Assembly: GCA_020091685.1 (NCBI GenBank)
Contig: CM034607.1
Coordinates: 12,824,884 to 12,888,883 of the forward strand
Reading direction: 5' to 3'
DNA from: Lutjanus erythropterus
Taxonomy: Eukaryota; Chordata; Actinopteri; Lutjaniformes; Lutjanidae
DNA length: 64,000 bases
Shown: positions 11,830 through 22,753 of the stretch, in pieces
How positions within the stretch are numbered: the stretch's first letter is position 1
Layout: every line of letters starts with the position of its first letter
Notes under the pieces: generated by a model
Databases searched by the model: none
Seen by the model: the letters and a program-made list of their open reading frames with translations, nothing else
Told to the model about the DNA's origin: nothing
Translations under genes and position numbers: made by a program

Positions 11830-11905
11830 CTTGGTCTGATGTCAGCGTGTCACATGATCCGAAGCTGAGGGCCAACAGAGTCAGAGAGGAGCAGAGAAGC
11901 CACAT
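11830..11905 (-). CDS. First coding exon of a secreted or membrane protein (partial)
   Basis: On the minus strand an ATG at 11905 with A at -3 (GAAACCATG) opens a 25-codon frame that starts MWLLCSSLTLLALSFG. Basic residues are absent, a Leu-rich hydrophobic core follows, then small residues and a Cys, the layout of a cleavable ER signal peptide. Cleavage would fall around residues 16-18. The exon ends one base into codon 26, at a strong donor (G|GTGAGTTTCC, intron beginning at 11829), so the intron is phase 1. The rest of the gene should lie at lower coordinates, but I found no convincing second exon in 1-11829, so intron 1 is probably long. Upstream (11906-12090) is a plausible 5' leader with a polypurine/pyrimidine segment and a TATA-like motif beyond. 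I do not recognise the gene. The alternative is a chance combination of signals. Confidence 0.55.
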
Positions 11906-12092
11906 GGTTTCACTCCTCCGAAAAAAACACCTCACCTCGCCTCACCTCAGCCACCGACTGATGGATGAACAAACAGAAAAAGAGAAAGTCAAAAAAGTCA
12001 AATCCTTTCCCACATTCTGTCAGCATGCCACCCAGTCTGCTCACTCTGCCGACAGCTGCGCATTATGCTTGACTCCTAAATAGACGTTGATG

Positions 12093-12107
12093 TATATTTA
12101 TGAGTCA
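12093..12107 (-). promoter_or_regulatory. Candidate TATA-like box and AP-1 site
   Basis: Read on the minus strand, TGACTCATAAATATA places an exact AP-1 consensus (TGACTCA, plus 12101-12107) directly before a TATA-like ATAAATA. That is about 190 bases upstream of the start codon at 11905, so transcription would begin near 12065 with a leader of about 160 bases. Both motifs are common by chance, so position is the only support. Confidence 0.2.
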
Positions 12108-12272
12108 GTCGCAGTTGATGTGTTAATTATGTGGTATGATGCAGGCTTTGTTAGTGGCATATGAATTAACCAGAATGTCCCTCATTAAGGAGTGTAACTC
12201 TATAAAGTCTGATCATAGTCATTATCCTGTCCATCTGGTTGGCCTTTGACTGGGCAGCTGCTATAACACACT

Positions 12273-12300
12273 CACACACACACACACACACACAAACACA
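12273..12300. repeat. (CA)n microsatellite
   Basis: CA array ending in 'caaacaca', about 170 bases upstream of the candidate promoter of the minus-strand exon at 11.9 kb. Confidence 0.9.
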
Positions 12301-12580
12301 TGCATGTAAATATGTCTGAGAAAGTTCACTTAAGTGCACACACTCACGTGTGACTAGAAAAACGTTCTTAAGGTCAGAAAGAAAGTACACACACTTCTGC
12401 AAACAAACTACATATGCAACACAACAAACCAAAAAATGCACAATGCAAATGATTTACATGCAGGCTGGTTGGTCCGGAGTCAAACAGACAGTGGGGCCAA
12501 AACACACAAACACATCTGGAGACTATTCCACTGGAGCCATGGTTGTGTTGCACCAGATGCTTCCACGTGGCCTAACAACA

Positions 12581-12582
<2 letters not shown>

Positions 12583-12622
<40 letters not shown>
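12583..12622. repeat. (CA)n microsatellite
   Basis: A pure CA run of about 40 bases, with a second short CA stretch at 12698-12710. The overlapping 135- and 120-codon plus frames (12350-12757 and 12436-12798) are translations of it (His-Thr repeats). Confidence 0.9.
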
Positions 12623-12624
<2 letters not shown>

Positions 12625-12779
12625 CATGCAGAGATTAAAATGTGTGCCACGTCTAAATTATCATTACATTCACTCCCTCTCTTACTCCTTATTCTCAAAC
12701 ACACACACACAAGAATGCACGCACATAAACCAACGCCGCCCACTCAGCCTCGCATAAACACATCCCAGCTGACCTGGAC

Positions 12780-13090
12780 CTGCTCTCAGCATGTGTGAGG
12801 ACCCCATAACTCTGCAGTGTTTACAGGTACAGCAGGGCCCTCAAGGCAGGCAGGCGAGCAGACTGTGTCTCTGTACACACACCTGTCCCGTCTGCCAGGA
12901 GAAATGACCCCCACACTCCCCCGGGGGTACACAATGTGGCGGCTCCTGCCCGGCTGAGGACACGGTGTGAATACCATCTAGCCTGACCCGACAGCCTGCA
13001 GCGGGTTGCTAACAGACAACGCGGTGGAGGACAATGTTTCAAATTATGTTCTGAAATAACAGGGACAGCTTGACATGCCCCACATTGTGA
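12780..13090. other. GC-rich unique segment, candidate conserved element
   Basis: Non-repetitive sequence with GC clearly above the window average, including GTCTGCCAGGAG, CCCCCGGGGG and TTGTGAATTATGCATTC. The overlapping minus frames of 63 and 92 codons are alternative frames of each other and neither shows a convincing splice pair. Position, about 900-1200 bases upstream of the minus-strand first exon at 11.9 kb, would fit an upstream enhancer or promoter-proximal element. Confidence 0.25.
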
Positions 13091-13458
13091 ATTATGCATT
13101 CAACATCAGGCGGTTCTGATTCAAGGTGCGGTTGCTTCCAATGTTTTCTTACATTTATAAAAAGCCAGACCTCAGATCTGGATTAGGTCTAAGACAGAAG
13201 AGTCTGAGGTAGGATTTTTCACAATTTGGTATTACAGAAGTAAATCCTAACTAATTTAAGTAATCCTATTTTATCTTACTTAATCTTTATCTCAGGTTAG
13301 GAAATCCTAAATACCCAATCCAACATCACTCATCAACTTCTATGTCCGTTTCCTAGCAACCAACACTACTTTTCTCATCTCACCAAGCTATACAACTTTG
13401 TAACCAGTGAATTTCTTTTTAATCTTAGAAACATACTTCGAAGCATATGAAAACTATA

Positions 13459-13482
13459 AAAACAACAACAACAACAACAAAA
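13459..13482. repeat. (AAC)n microsatellite
   Basis: Six or seven AAC units followed by A5. On the minus strand they read as a Cys/Phe run in the 100-codon frame at 13375-13677, which is not a gene. Confidence 0.85.
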
Positions 13483-13689
13483 AACGCAATCAGCACTTAA
13501 CTTCAAAGCAGATGAGTTAGAGGTTTTGTTAACATCTGTAGACAACTTAAAAGATGTGCTTCTTGGGAAATTTACAACAGCACTATCTTGGGAGATGAAA
13601 GTAAAGGAGCAGACTAAGATACAGACACCAACATATCCGACATCCATTGTGTAGACGCAATAAAAGAGCAGCCACACAGATTAAACAAG

Positions 13690-13860
13690 TAAGCTAACAC
13701 AACCGTTAGCTAACACAAGCATGAGATACCATTAGCATAAACTACTCTGAGCTACTGTTAGTGAACACTATCCCTAGCTCATATTAACAAACACTGCTAT
13801 AAGTAAACATTAGCAAACACTACCGTTAGCTAGTTAGTATGTTAGCTACCTCTACAGGTG
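13690..13860. repeat. Degenerate 'GTTAGCTAACAC' repeats
   Basis: Irregular repeats of a TTAGC/GCTAA-containing word ('cgttagctaacacaagc', 'ctactgttagtgaacac', 'ctaccgttagctagttag') occur roughly every 25-30 bases. It may be the interior of a DNA transposon. The flanks (13190-13340 and 13870-13960) share 'ctaa...aggatt' and 'gattgggta' words in opposite orientation. Confidence 0.35.
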
Positions 13861-13987
13861 GAAAAGTGAAAGTTAGGACAGCTTAATGGTTATCCTAAAG
13901 TTAGGAGAGTTTATTTTGGGAAGTTAAGGTGATTGGGTAATAGAGTTTCACTATCTCCAGTTCAGATAGGAACATTGACTGAGGATA

Positions 13988-14402
13988 GGGTGACTAGATG
14001 TTTCCATTTTCTGACTGTCCCTGGAAAAGGGAGTGTTAAAAACAGACCACATGGGCAAATTATAGGGCAGCAGAGCCTGTTGACGTCTTAGTCGTGTTGC
14101 GGTTGTTTAAGCCAACAGAGGGAACTTCATATCACTATTCTTCTACAAACTACTTGCTTGTGCTACTTTTAGAGAAATCTGCTACTGAAAACTTGAAGAC
14201 TCTGCACTGTAAATTATGATTTTTTGGCAGGGTTTACAAAGTCAGCTTGAACAATAGTTTATTACAGTAGAACAGTTACCATGGGCAAAATAAATATCCC
14301 CAATTGTCCCCCTTTTTGTATTTCATATTGGACATTTTTAAGATATACTAACTGAAACGGAAATGTCCCCAGTTTTCATTCTGAAAATTTTGTCACCTTA
14401 AC
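13988..14402. mobile_element. Short TIR-bounded DNA transposon remnant
   Basis: The left end AGGGTGACTAGATGTTTCC and the right end, reversed, TAAGGTGACAAAATTTTCAG form diverged terminal inverted repeats around about 400 bases. Both termini also share a 'tgtccc' word just inside. There is no coding frame, so it is a non-autonomous element. Confidence 0.4.
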
Positions 14403-14963
14403 TAGGAACTATCTGCCATGGCTTATGTCCTAACTCTAATTACCATGGTTATGAAATGGTTAAGATAGGATCTGCCCATTAGGAAGTTTCTGTAACACAG
14501 CTGCAAGTTACCATTTTATGAAAAGAGCAAGATCTTTGCAAGACACTGTATAGTCATGCTTTGGCACAATTTATCTGTGTGCACAATGTTGTCAACATGG
14601 ACACTTTTTATGTAAAAGTAAGCTGCGGGCTAAACAGCAAGAATAATAGCGTTTTGAAAAAAAAGTTTTCTCCTGCAGTTGGATGGGTGGAAGGTTAATC
14701 AAAGCCTTAGACGGCTGAGTTTGAGCACTCCAAAGCTGCAGCCATTATTATAGGCTTCATGCCACATGATCACAATAATAAGAAAGTTCACACAGTAACA
14801 TAATACATAATGCATCACAGTCCAGAGAACACAGGCTGAAAGAAAAGTTACAGCTCATTGCTATTATTGTCTGGCCATAATCCAAAACAATTTAATAGGC
14901 TTCCTAATATGTGTTGCCATGGACGTCTCTTTTTCTCCTCCTCTCTTTGCACTCCATCTGCAG

Positions 14964-15474
14964 CTTCACGGCCACCCAGCTGGCTACAGCAGATAAAGGC
15001 AGCACGAGGTTAGGCCACTGGGCTTGGCCGCTGGGCTGGCCACAAGCCCGGTAAGCAGGCCTGCGACTGATCGGGTCACTGAGTACGAAGCCAATACAGG
15101 AAGGAAAACAATGGCATATTTGAACGTCTTCCAGCACTACAAGCCTGAAGACCAGAGCTGGACAGAAGTGGTGACCAACATCATTTTTTTTTTTCACAAT
15201 AATGTGTCTCCCTTCATGATGCTGAATGGTTATTTCGGTTATAGGTCCAGACCCATTTCCTATTTTCTATTTCCAGTACATGTATCAGTTCCAGTGCTTT
15301 TTATGGCTTGAGTACACGGACAAAAGCGGCGCTGATACTGTCCTATATAACAATGGAGGTAATTTGTGCTCAGCGCTTAGCAATTTTTGTTGTCACACAT
15401 TTCATCATTATTTCCACTGCTTACAGATTGAACAACAGTCCCAACACAAGCATGTTTGGAAGAACGCAGTCTGA
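14964..15474 (+). other. Candidate three-exon chain, plus strand
   Basis: A long polypyrimidine acceptor ending CCATCTGCAG opens exon 14964-15050, with donor CG|GTAAGC. The acceptor TTTCTATTTCCAG opens 15277-15358, with donor GGAG|GTAATT. The acceptor ACTGCTTACAG opens 15427-15474, which ends in TGA. Reading phases 1, 2 and 0 are consistent and all three stay open, giving about 71 residues ending in HKHVWKNAV. Against it, the second intron would be only 68 bases, the peptide looks compositionally odd (several Trp, no recognisable motif), and no AATAAA follows closely. It could be a non-coding spliced transcript or coincidence. Confidence 0.2.
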
Positions 15475-16632
15475 CAGAGTTAAATGAAACATGTCCTCTC
15501 TATGGCCTGACAAGAGAATTGCTTATTAGCCACCCAGACACGGATGATTAAATAACAGTGAACCAGCAGCGCACTGTTTAGACTATTTTGCATCTGTTTA
15601 AATGGGAGAACCCGACGTAAATGTGTCAGTCATGTGATATTTGAGGGTTCACTGCCTTCACAGCTGTCTCTCCCAGCATAGCGCAGCATGAAGATTGATG
15701 GACAGTTCACTCACAGCCTATCTGCTTCCAATCTAGCCTGTTCTCTCTCACACTTACTAACGCACACAGCCAAGAGTAGTTTTGGTGCGAGGCTGTGAAA
15801 ACAATCTCCTCATCTGTCTGTGAGGTTGTGACCCTGAGTGAATCCTCCAGAGAAAGCCCTCTCTCAGCAGAGGATGTGTAAGTGCACTAAAAGTTGACTG
15901 GGATGAAGCACTTTAACAGAAGACAGCATAATGAGTAGTTAGATGTGCATTCATGCATACACTGAATGAGATATAAAGACATTCATATAGAGGGCAGTTT
16001 GTGCCACAGAAGGTATAGGGGACATAGACATAAAGATATGTGCAGAATGACAGAACATGAAGGCTGCTAGACAAACAGAAAGAGGTAAAGAGATATTAAT
16101 GCAAAACTAACACAGTGACACAAGCCATTTTTACACCATGCACTACTGGAGTAAGCAAAAGCAAACATCCAAGAAGGCAATGAAGTCTATTGCTGTTTTT
16201 GTTGCTGTGAGTAAGTTTGATTCTTAATGTGAGAGAAATGAAATGATTGTTGGACTGCAACCATAAAAAATCTAATAATTAGTGTATTATAATACACTAA
16301 GTAATTTAGAAACAAGAGTCTATAGCTATAGTAGTGGTTCTGTGAGGCAGTACTTACGGCCAATTCATAGTTTCTGTGTCCACATGATGTATATTTTGTC
16401 ATCTGCCCAAGTGAGCGAATGTCTGCGCAGACCCCTGCGGGGACATCCTTGTGCAGCCTAAAATTTGTGGACAGACTGTCCACAATACAAGTGCGCCGAC
16501 TGTGCAGTACTACAAACGTAAACATTCATGGCCATGCACTGTAACTAAGACTACAAGCAAACTGAAACTAAACCTCAAACCACAGAGATTCAGAAGCTTT
16601 AGAAGTCATGAGAAGTGGACACAAAGAGACAT

Positions 16633-17183
16633 TTAAAGGGATAGTTCAACCAAAAATGCAAATTCAGTCATTATCTACTCGCCCACGTGACGACTGAAGG
16701 AGGGATTTTTCTTTTAGTTCACGAAACACTGCTGGAGTTTCACAGGAAAACAGCGCCGACCGGTTTTCAAAAGTATAAAACAGCAAAAATACAACATAAA
16801 ATGCCTCCATACTGCTCATTTAGTGAAGTCCAATCTCCTCAAGTTCTGATATACCGTTGACTTTCATGCACACATCATCACACCACACACACACCCAGTT
16901 CACACGCTGTGCACATGCATGTGAAAATGGCTCCAAGCTAAGGATCTACAGTGAAAATGATGTCTTTTGAATCAGCCAAGCAGTATGGAGAAATGTTTTT
17001 AATTTATTTATTTTCAGTAGTTTTTTTCACATTTGAACTGGTCACCATTCACTTCAACTTCTTGGGAGATTCTGCAATACTGTTTTCCTGTGAAACTCCA
17101 GCAGCGTTTTGTGAACTAAAAAAACGATACCCAACCTTCAATCAGCATGATGGTGAGTAAATAGTGGCTCAATTTTAATTTAG
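16633..17183 (+). mobile_element. TTAA MITE family 2, copy with decayed 3' end
   Basis: The copy begins TTAAAGGGATAGTTCAACC and matches 19340-19919 along its length. Shared blocks include 'cactgctggagtttcacagg', 'ataaaatgcctccatactgc' and 'cattcacttcaacttcttgg'. The expected inverse terminus should read GGGTGAACTATCCCTTTAA, but here it decays after 'atggtgagtaaatagtgg', so the right TIR is missing or mutated. The sequences just inside each end repeat each other in inverse ('aacactgctggagtttcac' versus 'gtgaaactccagcagcgttt'), giving a foldback structure. Confidence 0.75.
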
Positions 17184-17754
17184 AAATACTTTTCTCTCTG
17201 CTCTCCAGCAAAGACATGAGTTGAGTCTCAGGTTTTCGGTGCACATCAGAAAAAAAACAGAAAGACTCATTTAGTAGCAATGTATAAAAGGGTCAGTTGC
17301 TTATGTTTGGTAGGTTTTTAAAAAGCTTCGTATATGTGCTAAGTTTGGTGTAAAAACTGCATATATCTTATTAAGTGGTCACTTTTCCATGTTGTTTGGA
17401 CAGATACACATACCTGCGATTGTAGGAGCACATTCATTGCTTGCACACAAGTCTGCAGTTGCCTGCGTCTATCCTTGAGTATCAATCCAAGGCTAAAAGC
17501 AGAGCAATACTTTGAGCTACATGCTAACACTGTTCTCATTCTCAAAATTAAAAGCTAGCAAGCTTAACCTTGTTAAACAAGATTTATGTTCACTATTAAT
17601 GAATTTTGCACGTTAGCCTGCTGAGATTTACTTATTAGCTTGACACACACACACAAATACAACTGATGGTTATGAGTATGTGATTAGTTTTGCAAGTATT
17701 TAGTGATAAACCACAACAGATCTAGTGGAAGATTTGATTTGATTATGACATTAG

Positions 17755-18178
17755 ATGAAAAGTCAGGGGATTACCAAAGTGTGTGGGGTTCTTACAATTA
17801 ATCCTGAGGGAAACATATATGGAACATGAATCCACTCGTTGAGGCATTTCACTCAAAACCACAAATAAGATACTCATGGTGGTGCTCGAGGAAAAGTCAG
17901 AGGATCACCAAGGAAAGTAGGACTCATCCTCTGAGAACTATAAATATCTACGTGAAAATTTGTGCCCTTTTTTGTGAGACCTGCTAGTAACACTAGAGGA
18001 AAAGGTAAGTATCACTGACTAAGACTGATTCTCTATGGATCATGAATGTATGTACAAAATTTAAGAGAAATCTATCAAATAGTTGTTGTAATATTTCAGT
18101 CAGGACCAAAGCGGTGGACTGGCTGACAGACCAACATTGCCATGCATAGAGCCATGCAGCTAGCAAAGTGGGGAAAAA
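17755..18178 (-). repeat. Dispersed teleost repeat, inverted relative to 25.4 kb copy
   Basis: This segment contains 'ctcgaggaaaagtcagagga', 'ggatcatgaatgtatgtaca', 'atctatcaaatagttgttgt' and 'atatttcagtcaggaccaaa'. The copy at 25435-25740 carries the reverse complement ('cctctagcaccaccaagagg', 'aatgttttaacaactgtata'). The plus strand here has several internal near-duplications about 120 bases apart, so the family itself is built of tandem subunits. The 66-codon minus frame at 17993-18193 belongs to it. Confidence 0.6.
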
Positions 18179-18179
18179 A

Positions 18180-19040
18180 AAGGAAAGAGTCATCAGTCAA
18201 TTTGCTGCCATCTTTTCAGAGACACTCTTAGAGTTCTTTTTGCCAGCTAGGAAGAATCAGAGCATTTCTGTTAAATGTTTTTTGACAGTCAGAACTTTCT
18301 TTTGACTGTAATTCTGATACATCAACATGAAAACACCCATCCTCTTGGCTCCTGGAACTTCAGATGTGCTTCAGGCCAAAGCTGGGAGCGCACTGCAGGC
18401 CTGTTTCAACGGGAGACTAGGAGCGAATAAAAGTAACTAAAGATGCCCTGAGGCTTTGATAGACACTCCAGATATCCACTGACCGGGAGCAACAGAAACT
18501 TGCAAACCAGAAAAGGAGACTGCATGATACTCAGAAAAGTCTGAGGCAAGTTCTTACTAGTCTTACATTCTGGGCAGTGTGCAGCCTGTACTTGAATATT
18601 TGTCAATGAGAAACAGGCCGGCACAGTTACAGCTTTGAACAATAAGTAGGGATTGCCGAATACATACAACCCTCCCTCTGCTGAGGACAGCCTCAAAGCT
18701 CCACTTCCATGGACACTTTTGGTCAACTTGCAAACGTAATGATGTAAAGTGACGCCCACTCTGACGACATGAACTTGTTGGCCTCAAGCCCATGCTATGC
18801 GTGGCTGAGTCAGACTTCAGCAGCCAGCTGATCTGCTGCCTTTCCTCAGCTTTTCTTCACATTTCTGATAGCTTTATGTTCATGTCACTGCTGACCGGAA
18901 TGAGCAGAGAGTCAAGTGGACGACACACTTTGCTGCAGGCCCATAGCACAGGCTAGAATAGGAAGCAGTAGGTGAAACAGACACTCCACAGCCCACGGCT
19001 GAACACTCCATGTGCAGCCTGCAACAGGTTAAGTGAGCTA
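18180..19040. other. Unique DNA without a supported gene
   Basis: No repeat similarity and no credible exon pair is seen. Minus frames of 117 and 76 codons overlap each other at 18406-18793 in different frames, the mark of composition rather than coding. Bases 18330-18420 and 18740-18870 are more GC-rich and could be regulatory. Confidence 0.3.
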
Positions 19041-19044
19041 CACT

Positions 19045-20661
19045 AAGGGCCTTTTCACACCTGAAAATCTGAAACAAGGTTCATGTTTGTGTTATATCAT
19101 ATACATTTGATATGGTTGGTTTTGGTATTGCAATTATGCAAGCACACTAAAGAACTCTACATGATATATCTACTTTCTGTCATCACCTCTCCATATAGCT
19201 CATCCTCTTGGAAAATAATTGCAAAATGTTTTAATTTTTTCAAATGACTCTTTATAAAGTTGTTGGACCAAATGTCAAAGTTTCCATGAAACCGACAGCT
19301 GAGTGTTTATTGGTTTTGTGTTTCCTGTAAAACTGCCTGTTAAAGGGATAGTTCACCCAAAAATTTTAATTTAGTCATTATCTACTCAGCATTATGCCGA
19401 CCAAAGGTCGGTTTTGGTTTTTTAGTCACCTAAACACTGCTGGAGTTTCACAGAAAAACAGCATGGCAGAGTCTCCCAAATAATGGAAGCAAATGGTGAC
19501 CAGTTTTCAAACTTAAAAAAAAACCCAGGAGATTAAAAATATAAAATGCCTCCATACTGCTCATCTGGTGTAATCCAAGTCCCCTAAAACCACAACATGC
19601 CAAGTTGATGACAGTATGTTTTTAGCCTGAATCTTCAGTGTAGAGCCTTAGCTTGGAGCCACATTCATGTGCACATATGCATCTGAACTGGATGTGTGTG
19701 TTGTGACAGTGTGAAAACAGCATGTCAGGACTTTAGGAGACTTGGATTATGCCAGACAAACAGTATGGAGGCACTTCATGTTGTTTTCCCAGTTGTTGTT
19801 TTTTTTCCATTTGAAAACTGGACACCATTCATTTACACTGTTTGGGAGTTGACCCTCAATCAGCATGAGGATGCATAGATGATGACTGATTTTCATTTTT
19901 GGGTGAACTATCCCTTTAAAGAGGTGCTTGTCGCAGACATTGATAGGAAGTTACAGTAGCCAATAGCACTGTGTGTTACAAGCTAACCCAAGCTATCTGA
20001 AATTAGCAGCTAGTTAACTTACTTTAACAGTAAATCATGCTGTCTTTCAATTAGGACACTCTGACCTTGGCACTGTGTTCCCTGTCAGAGGACATCAGTC
20101 GGGACACATGATCCAGTTTCATCCAAATCAGTGAATTAAGTTATAAAATTGTGCTGTTGGACAGTGAGACCTGCCTGCTGGAAACACTGCCATCTGCTCT
20201 GATGAGTGGCTGTATTCTTCTTCCATGCTCCACAGCATCATAAGCAAGGTAGCATTTCACTGGACGCAAATTTAGTGTGCGCCTTCAAGACAAACTCTGA
20301 AATTAAAAATACTCAGGAATATATACAAAATTACCATTTTTGGAGTATAAGGAACTTAAACCATTTGGCCTTCCCCTTTTCCCATGTCCAACTGCAGTTC
20401 ATTTTGTTTTGTTGGCTTGTTTTTCGGCCATCAGGTTGTGACGATAGACTGCCAGAACTAAATGCAATTGGTTAGAAAGTACAAAACATCCAAAAAATAA
20501 ATGTTTTCAGAAACAAACCGAACCATGGCTCAATTAGATCGAGACCGAAACCGCCTCTTTCAGTCAGACCATGTTGGGTTCAGACCATGGTCCGGGTAAT
20601 TTTGCTTCAGATCAAACTGTAAACTCTGAACGTCCAGAATGAGGTAGATGGAAAAGGCCCG
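19045..20661. mobile_element. DNA transposon with GGGCCTTTTC ends, hosting a nested MITE
   Basis: The left end AAGGGCCTTTTCACACCTG and the right end, reversed, CGGGCCTTTTCCATCTACCTC are matching terminal inverted repeats. The sequence inside the right end ('gaaccatggctcaattagat') also resembles the interior of an abundant teleost non-autonomous transposon. The element is about 1.6 kb only because a 580-bp MITE (19340-19919) has landed in it. Excising that leaves about 1.04 kb. No transposase frame is visible. The 89-codon plus frame at 20206-20475 is not convincing as a gene. Confidence 0.6.
19340..19919. mobile_element. TTAA MITE family 2, intact-ended copy
   Basis: Perfect terminal match: TTAAAGGGATAGTTCACCC at the left and GGGTGAACTATCCCTTTAA at the right, each ending in TTAA. 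Inner arms are also inverted ('tttgaaaactggacaccatt' against 'atggtgaccagttttcaaac'). It is 580 bases long with no coding capacity. It is inserted within the larger element 19045-20661, so it is the younger of the two. It is a sister of the copy at 16633-17183. Confidence 0.85.
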
Positions 20662-20805
20662 TTCATGAGTAGTTAAATTGAAGGACACCAGTTTGTTACA
20701 CTTATAGGATTACATCGCCAGGGTCTACGGAGCAAAACCTGTTGTTGCAGGGGGGAAAACTGTCCCTGGAGATGCTGCAGCATACAAAGGCTTCCAGGCT
20801 CTTTA

Positions 20806-21220
20806 ATGTCCTTGGACTGTGTTTTTGTTGAAACGACCTCTCAAGAAAAGATCTCTGTTGTTGACTGAAAATGAGGAGGCAGAAATGGAGAGACTGACAG
20901 CTCTTATCAGACAAATAAATCTTATTTTTTTTCTCAAGAGGCAGCTCTGTGATGAATTAAACAGACGCATCATTGAGCTGTCCCACATTTTGCAGAGGGG
21001 GTGGGGGATCACACAAAACTTTGAAGAACCCCTTTTGCGGGGTGCACAGACAGGATACAAAATCCAGCAAACATGAGTCATGAGGAAAACAGATGTGACC
21101 CGTGGCATTCAAGCTTCCTCCTCAGCATTTTCTTTTCTTTCTCAGGTAGAGGAGAAGAAGTTTTTGGACCCACAGATCTCAAACCAATGCAGTGCTGTGC
21201 TCAGACATTACTCAGCCTGA
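20806..21220 (+). other. Coding-like open frames, possible gene remnant
   Basis: An open frame from 20807 to 21076 reads with a charged, helix-like character. It includes LLTENEEAEMERLTALIRQ, then IFFLKRQLCDELNRRIIEL, which looks more like protein than most frames here. It has no in-frame ATG and no clean donor. A strong acceptor (TTTTCTTTCTCAG at 21145) opens a second segment, 21146-21220, reading VEEKKFLDPQISNQCSAVLR and ending in TGA. The two frames do not join in phase through any good donor I could find. It may be a degenerate gene copy, a spliced non-coding RNA or chance. I do not recognise the family. Confidence 0.2.
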
Positions 21221-21959
21221 ATGATATGCATGTAGGAGATCCAAGCACACACTCTGCTCTGGAGCCTTTTCCACGCCACAGGGGTTGGATGCAAGCCACA
21301 AAAGATTTACAGTAACAACTCAGCCCATAATGTGTTGTACTGGGGCCTGGCTTGGATATGCCAGCAGCTATACCAACTATTTGTGTTTTAAAAAACTTTC
21401 TGCAGCAACCAATAAAGAAATAGTACCATGCATCTCACCAGATAATGATCTCCACTGGGAGAAAGTAAGTTTATCATTCTTATATTGTATGGTGTTTTAT
21501 CTCCTGAAATCTTTACACTTTTCTTTAGTATCACTATGATAATCTCCCACAGGGACTGTATCAATGATGCTGCGGTGAGTTTGTTGTATTTATTTGATCA
21601 TCTGCTGTATAATGTGCCTATAATATTCCCATGTGATGTACAGTAAGCAGTCTCAGCCTGTTGCAATATTAACCTCCTGCAAAAGTTTCACCATAAAGTT
21701 TCACTACAGTCACTTTATAAACTCTTAGATCACTGCCTTTCGTGCAACGTTTCAATGCTTAAAAAAAACCTTTTTATAAGTTTCAACCACTACTAACATG
21801 TTCATAAAAGTGCTTAAAAGCCATACCTTCAGCTACAGATAAATCCACAAATTTGCGACCACATTAATCCGTAAATAAATGCGCGTATGTATCCAAGGAC
21901 CAGTTTGGGAATCTGGTGTTGCGATGCAAATGCAATTCAAATGTAATCCAGTGTGGTTT

Positions 21960-22250
21960 TTGTCCCCCTCGACTTTTTTTTTTTTCCTTGAAGCTTCTTC
22001 CACGGAGAAAGGAAAGAAGAAAAAAAAAAGTTACAGCAAGATAGTCCGTGTCCAACTTTTTCCCCTCCCCTCTTTCTCTCGCTCCCTCCCGCTGCTGCAC
22101 AATCTAAATCTCTCTCTGTCTCTGCCCCCGTCTGTCCTTTCTCTCTCGGTTTCTCCTTAGTTTTTCTCTCAGCGTCTGTCTCTCTTCTTCCAGGCTCTTC
22201 TCGGCTCCCCCTCTGCTTCTCCCCCTTCCTCTGCCTCTCGCTATGGGAGA
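21960..22250. repeat. Homopolymer and polypyrimidine tracts
   Basis: T11 near 21977, an A/G tract at 22013-22030, and an almost continuous C/T strand from 22058 to 22245 give extreme strand asymmetry. The overlapping plus and minus frames here (78, 93 and 71 codons) are low-complexity translations. Such tracts can form triplex (H-DNA) structures. Confidence 0.7.
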
Positions 22251-22639
22251 TCCCTCAGTGAAACGTGTGGTGACATCACCTTGTCCACGGTGCTGGAACA
22301 CGAGCCTGGGGCATTTCACTAATCTCTCTTCCAGGCCTCCACACCCCCTCTTTGCCCTCTACCCCTCCACCATCACAGCCACCACCTCATCCTCCCTCAG
22401 CCTCCCCTCTACCACCCTCACCTCTCACTGTTTGATTCATGGTTTACTGGAGGATAAGGAAGACTGGCTTCAATGTATGTATGCCAGTATAGATATATAC
22501 TAGCATCGGTACTGTCCTCATAAAACTACTCCGATATCCAACACCCGATACCACGTCACGAAAAGTAGCCGTTGAATACACGTAAACAAAGAACCGCCAT
22601 GATGCAGAGTTCAAGGTGTTTGCTGATGCTTACCCTCCT

Positions 22640-22753
22640 TTTCGGACGCGTCGTCATCATCAGGGAGGGACTCGCTGTCCTCAACGTCATCCATTAATGA
22701 CCACAGCCACTTTGGAAACTGTACGTAAAAATCCACGTTAAGTCCATGTAAAA
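22640..22753 (-). other. Exon-like open frame with good splice signals
   Basis: On the minus strand an acceptor (GTGCATTTATTTCAG) is followed by a frame, phase 1 at its start, that remains open to the donor GAGG|GTAAGC. Its peptide includes VDFYVQFPKWLWSLMDDVED and then an acidic stretch (DDDDASEKE). A hydrophobic/aromatic patch followed by an acidic tail looks protein-like. The only in-frame alternative that ignores the splice is a 40-codon frame from an ATG at 22813, giving a different peptide. It sits inside a transposon-like unit, so it may be transposon-derived or an exon of a minus-strand gene interrupted by repeats. It does not join in phase directly to the exon at 23947. Confidence 0.3.

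Noticed and set aside
12350-12798. 135- and 120-codon plus frames
   Set aside because: They are built on the (CA)n microsatellite and read His-Thr repeats in both frames.
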